Source of the DNA: an uncultured delta proteobacterium | Lineage (GTDB): Bacteria > Myxococcota_A > Polyangia > Polyangiales > Ga0077539 | Direction of reading: 5' to 3' | DNA: 16,123 nt | Assembly: GCA_903860995.1 (NCBI GenBank) | Contig: CAIOSS010000049.1 | Span: 1-16,123, forward strand | Shown: one piece after another, positions 7,473 through 14,490 of the stretch | Layout: each line of letters starts with the position of its first letter | How positions within the stretch are numbered: position 1 is the stretch's first letter | The notes under the pieces: generated by a model | Told to the model about the DNA's origin: nothing | The model's database searches: none | What the model saw: the letters and a program-made list of their open reading frames with translations, nothing else | Translations under genes and position numbers: made by a program

Positions 7473-9511
7473 ACACGCGCTCGGTGGTTTGTCCGGAGTG
7501 CGCCGAGGACGTTCCGGCGGGAGCCTCGGTGTGCCCGCATTGCGATTCCCCCCTCGCGGCGCACCTCCTTTCGATGCCTGCAGCGCCGGTGACGCGCCCA
7601 CGCGATGCCGACGGCTTCGGTGCCGGCACGGTGGTCGCGCATCGCTACCAGCTCGAGTCCCTCCTCGGCGAGGGCGCCTTCGGCGAAGTCTGGCGCGCAC
7701 AGGACCTGCGCCTCACGGGAAAGACCGTGGCGCTCAAGTTCCTGAAACAAGAGCACCTCGTTCGACCGGACATCGTCGCGCGGTTCGAGTCCGAGGCCTC
7801 GGCGTTGGCAGTGCTGCAACACCCGAACGTGGTGGCGGTGCTCGATCGTGGCGAATGGGGCGCCCGACGCTACCTCGTCACGGAGTTCGTCGCCGGACAG
7901 TCGCTCTCCGACTGGTTGGAGCGGCACCGACGGAGCGGCCTCGTTCCGAACATCGACATCGTTCGCTCGCTCTTCGATCAGATCTGCGCGGGCGTCGAGG
8001 CGGCCCACTCCGTTCATGTGCCGGGCCCCATCGTCCATCGTGACATCAAGCCCGAGAACGTGCTCATTCGAGAACTGTCGGAGGACGAGCTCGCGGCCAA
8101 GGTGCTCGACTTCGGCATCGCCCAGCTCGGTGGGCGCTCGGGCACCCACACAGGGATGATGCTCGGGACCCCGCTCTATATGGCACCAGAGCAGGCGCTG
8201 GGTCGCAGCGGCGGGATCTCGCCTGCCACGGACGTCTTCGCCCTCGGCGTGCTTCTCGTCGAGATGCTGACGCTTCGGGCGACGCCGCGCGGCGACGACC
8301 CGTGGTGGGGCGTCGTTCTGCGTGACCCTTCGGCGGCGAACCTGATCCCGACCGAACTCCGCTCCGACGTCCCGGAGGGGGTGTGGGGTGTTGCGGCGCA
8401 GTGCCTCGCCGCAGAGCCGAGCGCCCGTTTTTCATCGGCCGGAGCTGTGCGGGTCGCCTTCCGACGAACCGGCGCAGTCTCCTCGGTGCAATCGCTGGCA
8501 GGGGGAGGGGCTCGTCTCTCGGCGGCTCCCCCGTCCGCCCCGCCGTCGGCCCCCTCCCACTCGCCGACGAGTTATCTGACCTCTCCACTGCCGCCCCCGT
8601 CCATGCCTACCGCGCGCACCGTCTTTGGGGTTCCGGACATCGCCCGGCCTTCGCTCACGGTCGTCGCGCCGCAAGCTCCGGAGACCGGTGGGTTCGAGCG
8701 GAACCCCTATGTCCTCGGGCAGCAGGGCCCGTCCGCCAGCTTCGATTCCCCGCGCACTTCGGTGGCCTCATCGCCGCGTGCAGGTAGCCCCCCGGGCGCA
8801 GCGGCGATCGGCGTCGCCCTCATCGCGGGCCTCGGAATTGTCGGCTTTACGATCTTCAAGATGAACGACTCCGCTCCGTCGTCGGTCGCCGACGCGGGGA
8901 GCGTGGCGATGATGGCGCCCCCGCCGCCGTCAGAGCCGGTACGCGCGCTGCCGCCGTCGATCCCCCCTCCGCCGCCACCGCGAGCAGAGGCCCCATTGCC
9001 CGTCGTGGCAGCACCGGTGGTGGGACTGGTGGAAAGGCCGACGAGGGTTGGCTCGGGCCCCCTCGCTCCGACGTCGGTCTCCGCGTCGAGCTTCATCCGT
9101 GGAGAACACGACCGTCACGGCCCCGCAGCGGCGTTTGACGGCGATCCCGCCACGGCCTGGAATGAGAACGATCGCGGCCCGGGCGACGGGTCATGGATTG
9201 CCGCAGGTTTCGACGCTCCGGTGGAGATCGAGACGCTGCGCATCGCGACGGGCTGGGACGCAACGTCGGCCCGTCACGGCGACTTGTTCCCATTGAACTC
9301 CCACTTTCGGCGGGTGCGAATCTCGTTTGACGGCAACCGGGCGATGGAGCGTGAGGTCGGTGTCGGTCAGCGGTACATCGATGTCACTGGCCTGCACGAG
9401 CGGACGCGCTCTGTCCGCATCACGGCACTGTCGGTCTGGCCGGGGACGGAGTGGGCGGATCTATGCGTATCCGAGATTTCTTTTGAAGGTCACGCAATTG
9501 AAGCGAGATAG
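7469..9511 (+). CDS. Membrane Ser/Thr protein kinase with zinc ribbon and discoidin-like C-terminal domain
   Basis: A 680-residue Hanks-type kinase. The N-terminal zinc ribbon has CPEC-x10-CPHC at residues 8-25. The kinase domain (about 60-330) has the glycine loop GEGAFGEVW (67-75), VALK with K90, HRDIKPEN with D192, DFG at 214-216 and APE at 239-241, so it should be active. A long Pro/Ser-rich linker follows, then one membrane helix (about 445-465, IGVALIAGLGIVGFTIF). Beyond it is a Pro-rich spacer and a domain from about 535 to 678 with AAFDGDPATAWNE and later RVRISFDG. That pattern is typical of discoidin-like / NADase-type glycan-binding domains. The kinase would face the cytoplasm and the sensor domain the periplasm. 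ATG 7469 overlaps the upstream stop by 4 nt; the lipoprotein hydrolase gene follows after 42 nt. It probably links an envelope or glycan signal to phosphorylation; ligand and targets are unknown. Confidence 0.93.
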   Translation: MNTRSVVCPECAEDVPAGASVCPHCDSPLAAHLLSMPAAPVTRPRDADGFGAGTVVAHRYQLESLLGEGAFGEVWRAQDLRLTGKTVALKFLKQEHLVRPDIVARFESEASALAVLQHPNVVAVLDRGEWGARRYLVTEFVAGQSLSDWLERHRRSGLVPNIDIVRSLFDQICAGVEAAHSVHVPGPIVHRDIKPENVLIRELSEDELAAKVLDFGIAQLGGRSGTHTGMMLGTPLYMAPEQALGRSGGISPATDVFALGVLLVEMLTLRATPRGDDPWWGVVLRDPSAANLIPTELRSDVPEGVWGVAAQCLAAEPSARFSSAGAVRVAFRRTGAVSSVQSLAGGGARLSAAPPSAPPSAPSHSPTSYLTSPLPPPSMPTARTVFGVPDIARPSLTVVAPQAPETGGFERNPYVLGQQGPSASFDSPRTSVASSPRAGSPPGAAAIGVALIAGLGIVGFTIFKMNDSAPSSVADAGSVAMMAPPPPSEPVRALPPSIPPPPPPRAEAPLPVVAAPVVGLVERPTRVGSGPLAPTSVSASSFIRGEHDRHGPAAAFDGDPATAWNENDRGPGDGSWIAAGFDAPVEIETLRIATGWDATSARHGDLFPLNSHFRRVRISFDGNRAMEREVGVGQRYIDVTGLHERTRSVRITALSVWPGTEWADLCVSEISFEGHAIEAR

Positions 9512-9553
9512 ACCGCGTGTGTCGTGCGACATCGCCGAGGAGGACGTTGGTCG

Positions 9554-10630
9554 ATGTCTGTGAGTTCGCGTCGATGTGTAGTCATTGTGGTCCTCGCAAT
9601 CGCTTTCCTGGGGTGCCAGCGCCGGGAGCGTGACGAGACCTTCCCGACGATGGTGCCGAGTCCGACCGTTCCGTCACCGGACGTCTCGTCCCCGGTGGCG
9701 GTGAGCCCTCCTCCGCCCCCCCCGGCGCCGGTCCGAACCGTGACCCTCGACCATCTCCTGGAGGCTGCGTTCCCTGAGCATCCCGAGGTGCTCGTCCACG
9801 TGCCGGAGTCCTTCACGGGCCCCGGCCCGCTGAACGTAGTGGTCTACCTCCACGGCTGGAACAACTGCATCCGGATCACCGCGGGCGACGAGGATGGATC
9901 GTGCTCCGAGGGTGCTGCGGTTCGCACCGGGATGGACGTCGTCCGGCAGTTCGACATCGCGGAGCCCGACGCGATCCTGCTACTTCCGCAGTTGGCTTTC
10001 GACCAGGCCACGGTTCGCGCGGGAAGCCTCGAAAGACGAGGCGGGTTTCGTCGGCTGCTCGAGGAGGTTCTCGGGAGGACCGAGGTCGCGACGATGCTCG
10101 GAGGCCCCCGGACGTTCGCGGACGTCGGGCGCGTGACGGTTTTCGCCCACAGCGCCGCCTACGTTCCGGCCGCAGCCATGCTTGACCGGGGTGGAGTCGA
10201 CATCCACGACGTGTTCCTTCTCGATGCGCTCTACCGCAACCTTCCGCCGTTCGCGGCCTGGGCGCACGCGCACGCGAGAGAGCTTCTCCCGGACGCTCCC
10301 TCGTATCGTCATTTCGCCATCATCTACACGGACCGCGAAGGCACCGGGGCGAACAGTCGGGCGCTGATCAACGACCTCTCGATGAACGTGGAGCCCATGC
10401 TTCAGGCGCGTACGATCTGGTCAGACCGAACGCTCGTACCGCCGTCGATGCACGCGCTCTCGCGGCCGATCGTGGTGCAGCGGACGGACACGCCACACGT
10501 CACGATCCCCCGCACGTTCCTGGCGCCGCTGCTCGCCGCCTCGGGGCTGGCGGGACCAGCATACCGTCCAGTTTTTCAAGCCACAGTCGACGAGGGGACG
10601 ACCGAAGGCGCGAGCGTCCAGGAGCGCTGA
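9554..10630 (+). CDS. Lipoprotein with alpha/beta-hydrolase-like fold
   Basis: A 358-residue protein. ATG 9554 is preferred because GAGGAGG lies about 9 nt upstream and the protein then opens with a signal peptide, SSRRCVVIVVLAIAFLGC, with likely lipidation at C21. A Pro/Ser linker (about 25-70) would span away from the membrane. The rest resembles an alpha/beta hydrolase: strand and oxyanion region VVVYLHGWNN (H100), nucleophile elbow VTVFAHSAAY with S200, an acidic residue after a strand in FLLDALYR (D224), and a late histidine in TPHVTIP (H315). The elbow is A-H-S-A-A rather than the usual G-x-S-x-G, so activity may be altered. It is the third gene of the cassette, 42 nt after the kinase. 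An envelope esterase or amidase acting near the kinase sensor domain is an inference. Confidence 0.82.
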   Translation: MSVSSRRCVVIVVLAIAFLGCQRRERDETFPTMVPSPTVPSPDVSSPVAVSPPPPPPAPVRTVTLDHLLEAAFPEHPEVLVHVPESFTGPGPLNVVVYLHGWNNCIRITAGDEDGSCSEGAAVRTGMDVVRQFDIAEPDAILLLPQLAFDQATVRAGSLERRGGFRRLLEEVLGRTEVATMLGGPRTFADVGRVTVFAHSAAYVPAAAMLDRGGVDIHDVFLLDALYRNLPPFAAWAHAHARELLPDAPSYRHFAIIYTDREGTGANSRALINDLSMNVEPMLQARTIWSDRTLVPPSMHALSRPIVVQRTDTPHVTIPRTFLAPLLAASGLAGPAYRPVFQATVDEGTTEGASVQER

Positions 10631-10633
10631 ACT

Positions 10634-10758
10634 GGTGGCGCGACCAGCACGCGAGCGGAGATCGAGAGCCTGTGCCTGCTCGAAGTCATTGGTGACGGCG
10701 GGACCACGCTGGGTGAGGTCACGGCGCGGCTCGGGTTTCCTCCGGCGCTCGTATCCGC
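10634..10758 (+). pseudogene. Fragment of a winged-helix gene (direct repeat copy 2)
   Basis: This is a near-identical copy of 6059-6181. It covers only about 40 codons of the winged-helix protein (around residues 17-57). It begins 3 nt after the hydrolase stop and has no start codon of its own. A 2-nt length change near 10646-10650 shifts the upstream part out of frame. The copy ends abruptly at 10758, where unrelated sequence begins. It is a dead fragment, left by a duplication or by a recombination that brought the kinase cassette in. The following 187 nt up to the hipB-like gene hold no recognisable gene. Confidence 0.88.
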
Positions 10759-10896
10759 AGGTGTCCGGCAAGGACGGGGGTTGTCCTGGGCTGCCATCAC
10801 GCTGCGCCTCGCGCCGATGGGCCACCCCCCGCTCCTGCTCCGGTCGTACGCGCCGCCGCGTCCCTGGCACCCCAGAGACAGCCACCACCTTCATGC

Positions 10897-10940
10897 ATCG
10901 TATTTGATCCACCCATCCATGGTTTTGGCTAGAATACGAT
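10897..10940 (+). promoter_or_regulatory. Inverted-repeat operator and promoter of the hipB-like gene
   Basis: Two perfect 8-nt arms, ATCGTATT (10897-10904) and AATACGAT (10933-10940), face each other across 28 nt in a rare AT-richer stretch just before the antitoxin start. A good -10 element, TAGAAT (10930-10935), lies on the second arm. TTGATC (10904-10909) starts at the end of the first arm, but at 20 nt its spacing is long for a -35. HipB-family antitoxins repress their own operons by binding inverted repeats over the promoter, so this layout fits autoregulation. The protein-DNA contact is inferred. Confidence 0.58.
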
Positions 10941-10945
10941 CCATC

Positions 10946-11311
10946 ATGGGAAGGACGAGCACCCCGCCGCTGCCGACCGTCGCGCGCGGGATCATTCACC
11001 TCGGCGAGAGCATCCGCCTCGCGCGCCTGCGTCGCGGCCTGAGCGCGGAGCTCGTGGCCGAGCGCGCCGGGATGGCCCGAACGACGCTCCGACGCGTCGA
11101 GCGCGGCGACCCCGGGGTCACCATCGGGGCGTACGCCAACGTGCTCCACACGCTCGGCCTGATGAAGGGGCTCGCCGCGGTCGCGGAGGACGATGAGCTC
11201 GGTCGCAAGCTCCAGGACGCCGAGCTCGAGGCGCGCACGCGCGCGCCGAAGCGGCCACGCACGCGTCCGGCGGCCCCGGTCGCGAAGGCGAACAAGAAGA
11301 GCGTCCCGTGA
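10946..11311 (+). CDS. hipB: HipB-like antitoxin, XRE-family helix-turn-helix
   Basis: A 121-residue cytoplasmic DNA-binding protein. ATG 10946 is chosen because it lies only about 10 nt after a strong -10 element. With no ribosome-binding site visible, the mRNA may be nearly leaderless. The frame stays open further upstream, but that part contains the -10 and operator. Residues 20-75 form a Cro/C1-type HTH: GESIRLARLRRGLSAELVAE, then the recognition helix AGMARTTLRRVERGDPGV, then IGAYANVLHTLGL. The Arg/Lys/Pro-rich C-terminal tail resembles the flexible tail of HipB proteins. It overlaps the hipA-like gene by 4 nt (GTGA), the usual toxin-antitoxin layout. It would neutralise HipA and repress the operon. 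Since the toxin is broken, this antitoxin is probably an orphan; it looks intact and may still regulate. Confidence 0.86.
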   Translation: MGRTSTPPLPTVARGIIHLGESIRLARLRRGLSAELVAERAGMARTTLRRVERGDPGVTIGAYANVLHTLGLMKGLAAVAEDDELGRKLQDAELEARTRAPKRPRTRPAAPVAKANKKSVP

Positions 11312-12064
11312 AGGACGCGCGTCGATCCGTCGAGGTGTGGGCGGACTGGGATGGGTTGCCGACCGCCACGCGGGTCGGCGCGCTCCACGCCACCGCGTCG
11401 CGCGGGAAGGAGGTCTTCTCCTTCGCGTACGAACCGGCGTGGTTGAAGTCCGGCGCCGCGCTCAGCCTCGACCCGCATCTCGGCCTCTACTCCGGTCCGC
11501 AGTACGCAAGCGTCGAGCGCGCGAGCTTCGGCGTCTTCCTCGACTCGTCCCCCGATCGCTGGGGACGGGTTCTGCTCGATCGCAGGGAGGCGCTGCTCGC
11601 CCGCGAGGAGGGCCGTCGCGTCCGGCCGTTGCTGGAGCTCGACTACCTGCTCGGCATCTACGACGGCCACCGCATGGGGGCGCTGCGATTCCGCCGCGTC
11701 GACAGCGCCTTCCTCGACGACAACCGCGCGCTCGCAGCCCCCCCCGTGGGCCTCCCTGCGAGAGCTCGAACACGCGAGCCTCCAGCTTGAGCGCGACGAC
11801 ATCGAAGACGATCCCTCGTACGCGCGGTGGCTGCGCCTGCTGATCGCCCCGGGGAGCTCGCTCGGCGGGGCGCGACCGAAGGCCAGCGTGCTCGACGTCG
11901 ACGGGAGCCTCTGGATCGCGAAGTTTCCGAGCCGCGACGACGGGCACGACGTGGGTGCCTGGGAAGGGGTGCTGCATCGCATCGCCCGCCGCGCGGGCAT
12001 CGTCACCGCGGAGGCGCGCGTCGAGCGTTTCGGTCACCGCCATCACACCTTCCTCGCGAAGCGT
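11308..12064 (+). pseudogene. hipA: Broken hipA-like toxin kinase: frameshift and lost C-terminus
   Basis: HipA toxins are Ser/Thr kinases that phosphorylate glutamyl-tRNA synthetase. The GTG start at 11308 overlaps hipB. The first ~145 codons give the HipA N-terminal subdomain (VEVWADWDG, FGVFLDSSPDRWGR, LLGIYDGHRMGALRFR). At 11738-11745 there is a run of eight C. With seven C the frame would continue as APPWASLRELEHASLQLERD. With eight, the first frame ends at 11790 after 160 residues. The second frame then gives SSLGGARPKASV, the HipA P-loop-like motif, and SLWIAKFPSRDD, up to HTFLAKR at 12064, where homology stops. The catalytic and C-terminal parts, roughly half of a usual ~430-residue HipA, are missing. 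The toxin is therefore dead regardless of the C-run. Confidence 0.87.
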
Positions 12065-12206
12065 ACGCCGCTCACCGCGGCCTGGTCCGGGCCGCCGAGC
12101 GCCCCTCCGGCGGGTGCCAATTTCGCGCGCTGCATATCCGCTGCACGAGGTGCGCCGTTGTTCGCGCGGACCTTGGTTTTCCGCGGCAATGGTAGGACCG
12201 TGCTCA

Positions 12207-12253
12207 GGATTGAAAATCCCCGTGTCGGCGGTTCGACTCCGTCTCTGGGCACC
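12207..12253 (+). other. 3' fragment of tRNA-Phe(GAA), probable attachment-site remnant
   Basis: The sequence holds the anticodon loop TTGAAAA with anticodon GAA, the 3' half of the anticodon stem, the variable region GTGTC, a complete T-arm (GGCGG-TTCGACT-CCGTC) and the 3' acceptor strand TCTGGGC followed by ACC. The expected 5' half (acceptor GCCCAGA and a D-arm) is absent upstream, so it is not a working tRNA. A tRNA fragment starting at the anticodon loop is the usual core of an att site for tyrosine integrases. A decayed integrase lies directly beside it. It probably marks an integration junction at a tRNA-Phe gene located elsewhere. Confidence 0.82.
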
Positions 12254-12566
12254 GAAAACGCTGTCCTTCCAGCGTTCGGCCTTTCTGCCGCTGGCGCCAT
12301 GGGCGCCATGAACGCCGGGGAGCGCCCCGAGGGTGATGCACTATTGATGCAGTCCGGTGCGAGCCTCCGAGCGAGCGAATCCCGCAGCCCCTCGATGGTT
12401 TGCCTCCGTAGACGAGGTCGACCATCCGCGTGGACTTGTGCCTGAGGCACCTGGCGGCCACCTGGTTCGGGACGTCGGCCTGGATGGGCCAGCTCGCATA
12501 GGTGCGCCGGAAGTCGTTTGCGGCGCCCATCACAGCGCGCGGTGGCCCGCAAGCAGCACCTCGGCG
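12254..12566 (-). pseudogene. C-terminal remnant of a tyrosine recombinase (integrase)
   Basis: On the minus strand, ANDFRRTYASWPIQADV (about 12520 downward) followed by CLRHKSTRMVDLVYG matches the last catalytic part of phage/island integrases. It has the conserved second Arg of RRT, an RH where most have GH, and the Tyr in LVYG. After LVYG (near 12405) a 1-nt shift moves the reading to QTIEGLRDSLARRLAPDCIN, a plausible integrase tail. The frame is closed upstream by a stop at 12569-12567. The N-terminal and core-binding domains and the first catalytic Arg are gone. The gene points toward the tRNA-Phe fragment, as integrases usually do toward their att site. It cannot be functional as it stands. 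Confidence 0.72.
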
Positions 12567-12739
12567 TCATCCCCATGGGGATCGCGCACCGGGTACAACC
12601 TCTCGCGATGCTCTCGATCCGGGGCAGCGACCGTCGTCACGCTCGCGTTCATCAGCCATGCGCCGCGGAGTCCTTCGGTTTCGGCGCGCAGTCGATGAGG
12701 TGTCCGCGCGGGTCGAGCGCGATCTCGCAGCACGCGTGG

Positions 12740-12960
12740 AGCATCGCGCCGCTGCCGTTCGCGCCCGCGTCGCTGCCGGGGCTCTCCGAGCGGACGCTGG
12801 TGTCGCACCACCACAACAACTACGGCGGGGCCGTGCGCCGCTCGTGGGTGCCCACCCGGCGCAGTCCGGCGCGTACTTGAGCCTCTACGGCTCGCTCAGG
12901 GCGGCCGAGCTCGCCGCGCGCAACAGCGCCGTGCTCGTCGCCGACGGCGCGTCCCGCACG
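12740..12960 (+). pseudogene. Degraded Fe/Mn superoxide dismutase fragment
   Basis: In one frame, LPFAPASLPGLSERTLVSHH then HNNYGGAVRR (about 12752-12840) resembles the N-terminal helix hairpin of Fe/Mn superoxide dismutases, where a His in the H-x3-Y segment binds the metal. After a frame change the next frame reads YLSLYGSLRAAELAARNSAV (about 12870-12930). This resembles the family's later G-L-x-x-E-E-L-x-x-x-N-S segment. The rest of the enzyme, including the other metal ligands, is absent, and there is no continuous frame or clear start. It is a remnant at best, called from pattern memory rather than alignment, so a moderate confidence is given. 12567-12739 and 12961-13132 hold nothing I recognise. 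Confidence 0.42.
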
Positions 12961-13132
12961 CTGGTGTTCCGCGCGCGGGAAGCGCTGCGGGCCAGGGTTC
13001 AGTCGTGCTGCGGGGAGCGCGCGGCTCGTGACCGGGCGGAGCCTCGCTCGGCGACCGTCGTCGTCCGCCTGGTGGTCAACTCTCCATGGGCCGATGTTGC
13101 GCGAGGCGCCCTGCGGGCCTGACACTCGCGGA

Positions 13133-14155
13133 ATGCGTCGAATCTCCTGGTGCCTGCTCCTCGCGGCTTGGATCTCGGCGTGCAGCGGCGACGAACTTCC
13201 GGGCCACCCCGGCCCACCGAACGAAGGGCATGAGCTGCCACCGGACGGCGCCGCCGACGAGGACGGAGCCGTCGAGATCGACGCCGGGGATTCCGACGTG
13301 CTGGTGGTCCGGGACTCGGGGTTGCGCGACGTCCCCGCGATGGACGCGCGATCGGCGGACGCGGTCGCCACGGATGTCGTCACGCCGCGGGACCGCCCGG
13401 TCGACGCTCCGGCGGAGGCGGGACCATCGCGGATGGATGTTCCCCGCCCGGCCGATGCCGGGCCGCCGCGCGTGGACGTCCCTCGTCCGCTGGACACCGG
13501 CCCGATCGCGGTGCCCATCCCGGCCGCGGTCTCGCCGGGTGCGGCCTGTCACGCGCTCATCCAGCGCCTCGGGGTGCGCTTCTCCGTTGCGGGCGCGACC
13601 CGCGGTGTGGTCGACCCGGTGACGGTCACGCCCCCGATCGAGGGCGTGCACTACCGCTACGCGAGCTGGACCGCGGCCGAGCGCCCGATGCTCATGGACT
13701 GCCGCCTCGCGGTGGCCCTCGTGCGGATGGGCCGCGAACTCCGCGGACGCTGGAACATCGACGACGTCCAGCACCTGGGCGTCTACAACTACCGGGTCAT
13801 CGCCGGTGGCACGCGCTTGAGCCAGCACGCGTACGCGATGGCCATCGACATCGCCGGCTTCCGGTCGACGTCCCGGACGACCTACTCGGTGCTCTCGGAC
13901 TTCGTCGAGACCAGCGCCAGCAGTTGCCCCCTCCCCGCCTCCAACGCGGTCGACCGGACGCTGAAGGAGATCGCCTGCTGGATGTACGACTCGCGGACGT
14001 TCAACATCGTCCTCACGCCCAACTACAACGCCCTGCACCGCGACCACTATCACGTCGATCTGACCGCGGGCTCGCACTTCGTCGGCGCGGAGCTGCCCGA
14101 GGGCGTCGACCCGCCGCACTCCCCGTTCTACGACTTCCTGATCGACGACGACTGA
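13133..14155 (+). CDS. Extensin-like lipoprotein (M15-peptidase-like C-terminal domain)
   Basis: A 340-residue protein. ATG 13133 is chosen because it starts a clear lipoprotein signal, MRRISWCLLLAAWISAC, with lipobox I-S-A-C and lipidation at C17. Residues 18-145 are a low-complexity spacer rich in Asp, Pro, Ala and Val, with repeats of the kind DVPRPADAGPP / DVPRPLDTGP, common in myxobacterial surface lipoproteins. Residues from about 147 form an extensin-like C-terminal domain related to D-Ala-D-Ala carboxypeptidases of family M15. It has SQHAYAMAIDIAGF with H232 and D239, and HRDHYHVDL with H307 and D309, which would be the zinc and catalytic residues. Four Cys after residue 160 may form disulphides. 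It probably binds or trims peptidoglycan in the envelope. It appears intact between two decayed regions; no ribosome-binding site is strong at this start. Confidence 0.87.
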   Translation: MRRISWCLLLAAWISACSGDELPGHPGPPNEGHELPPDGAADEDGAVEIDAGDSDVLVVRDSGLRDVPAMDARSADAVATDVVTPRDRPVDAPAEAGPSRMDVPRPADAGPPRVDVPRPLDTGPIAVPIPAAVSPGAACHALIQRLGVRFSVAGATRGVVDPVTVTPPIEGVHYRYASWTAAERPMLMDCRLAVALVRMGRELRGRWNIDDVQHLGVYNYRVIAGGTRLSQHAYAMAIDIAGFRSTSRTTYSVLSDFVETSASSCPLPASNAVDRTLKEIACWMYDSRTFNIVLTPNYNALHRDHYHVDLTAGSHFVGAELPEGVDPPHSPFYDFLIDDD

Positions 14156-14339
14156 CGCCCGCGATCGAAGCACGCGGCTCCCGTTCCGCGCCTCTGGTCG
14201 GTCGGGGAGCGGTCGTCGCGGCCTACGCCCCGGCGCCCGAACCCGCACGGGTCACAGATGCGCTGCGCGGTCGGAGAACGGTGACAGTGACTCACTCATG
14301 CCGGCGCGACTCCTTCCACCTCGGGCGGTCCATCGATGC

Positions 14340-14490
14340 CCCCGGAGACGAATCTGTCTTCTTCGCCAGACCGTGTAGGCGGCAGGCAGCACGAGAAGCG
14401 AGGAACTCGACCATGAGGATGCCGGTCTCGGAGGCGGTTCCGATGACGGCGATGAGGTCCACCCACACGGCGGTCGAGACGTTGTCGTGA
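14340..14490 (-). pseudogene. Fragment of a heavy-metal RND efflux pump (CusA/CzcA type)
   Basis: On the minus strand, NVSTAVWVDLIAVIG then TASETGILMV (about 14485-14410) closely resembles the membrane segment of heavy-metal RND pumps that reads A-V-W-V-G-x-I-A-L-x-G-x-A-x-E-x-G. After a frame change, SLLVLPAAYTVWRRRQIRL (about 14400-14342) resembles the extreme C-terminus of the same pumps. The sequence normally between these parts is missing and everything upstream is lost. It abuts the start of the copper ATPase remnant at about 14490, on the opposite strand. CusA/CzcA pumps export Cu(I), Zn, Co or Cd across the envelope. The 14156-14339 stretch before it holds no gene I recognise. Confidence 0.6.

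Noticed and set aside
11308..11790. A HipBST-type system with a separate small HipS
   Set aside because: The short first frame is explained by one extra C, since the next frame continues the same protein. No complete HipT kinase follows.
12181..12253. A complete tRNA-Phe gene
   Set aside because: The 5' acceptor strand, D-arm and 5' anticodon stem are absent; only the part from about the anticodon loop to the 3' end matches.
12043..12576. Minus-strand 177-codon frame with the string PRDGVEPPTRG
   Set aside because: This string is the well-known false translation across tRNA 3' sequence, seen downstream of integrases. Only the short integrase tail within it is meaningful.
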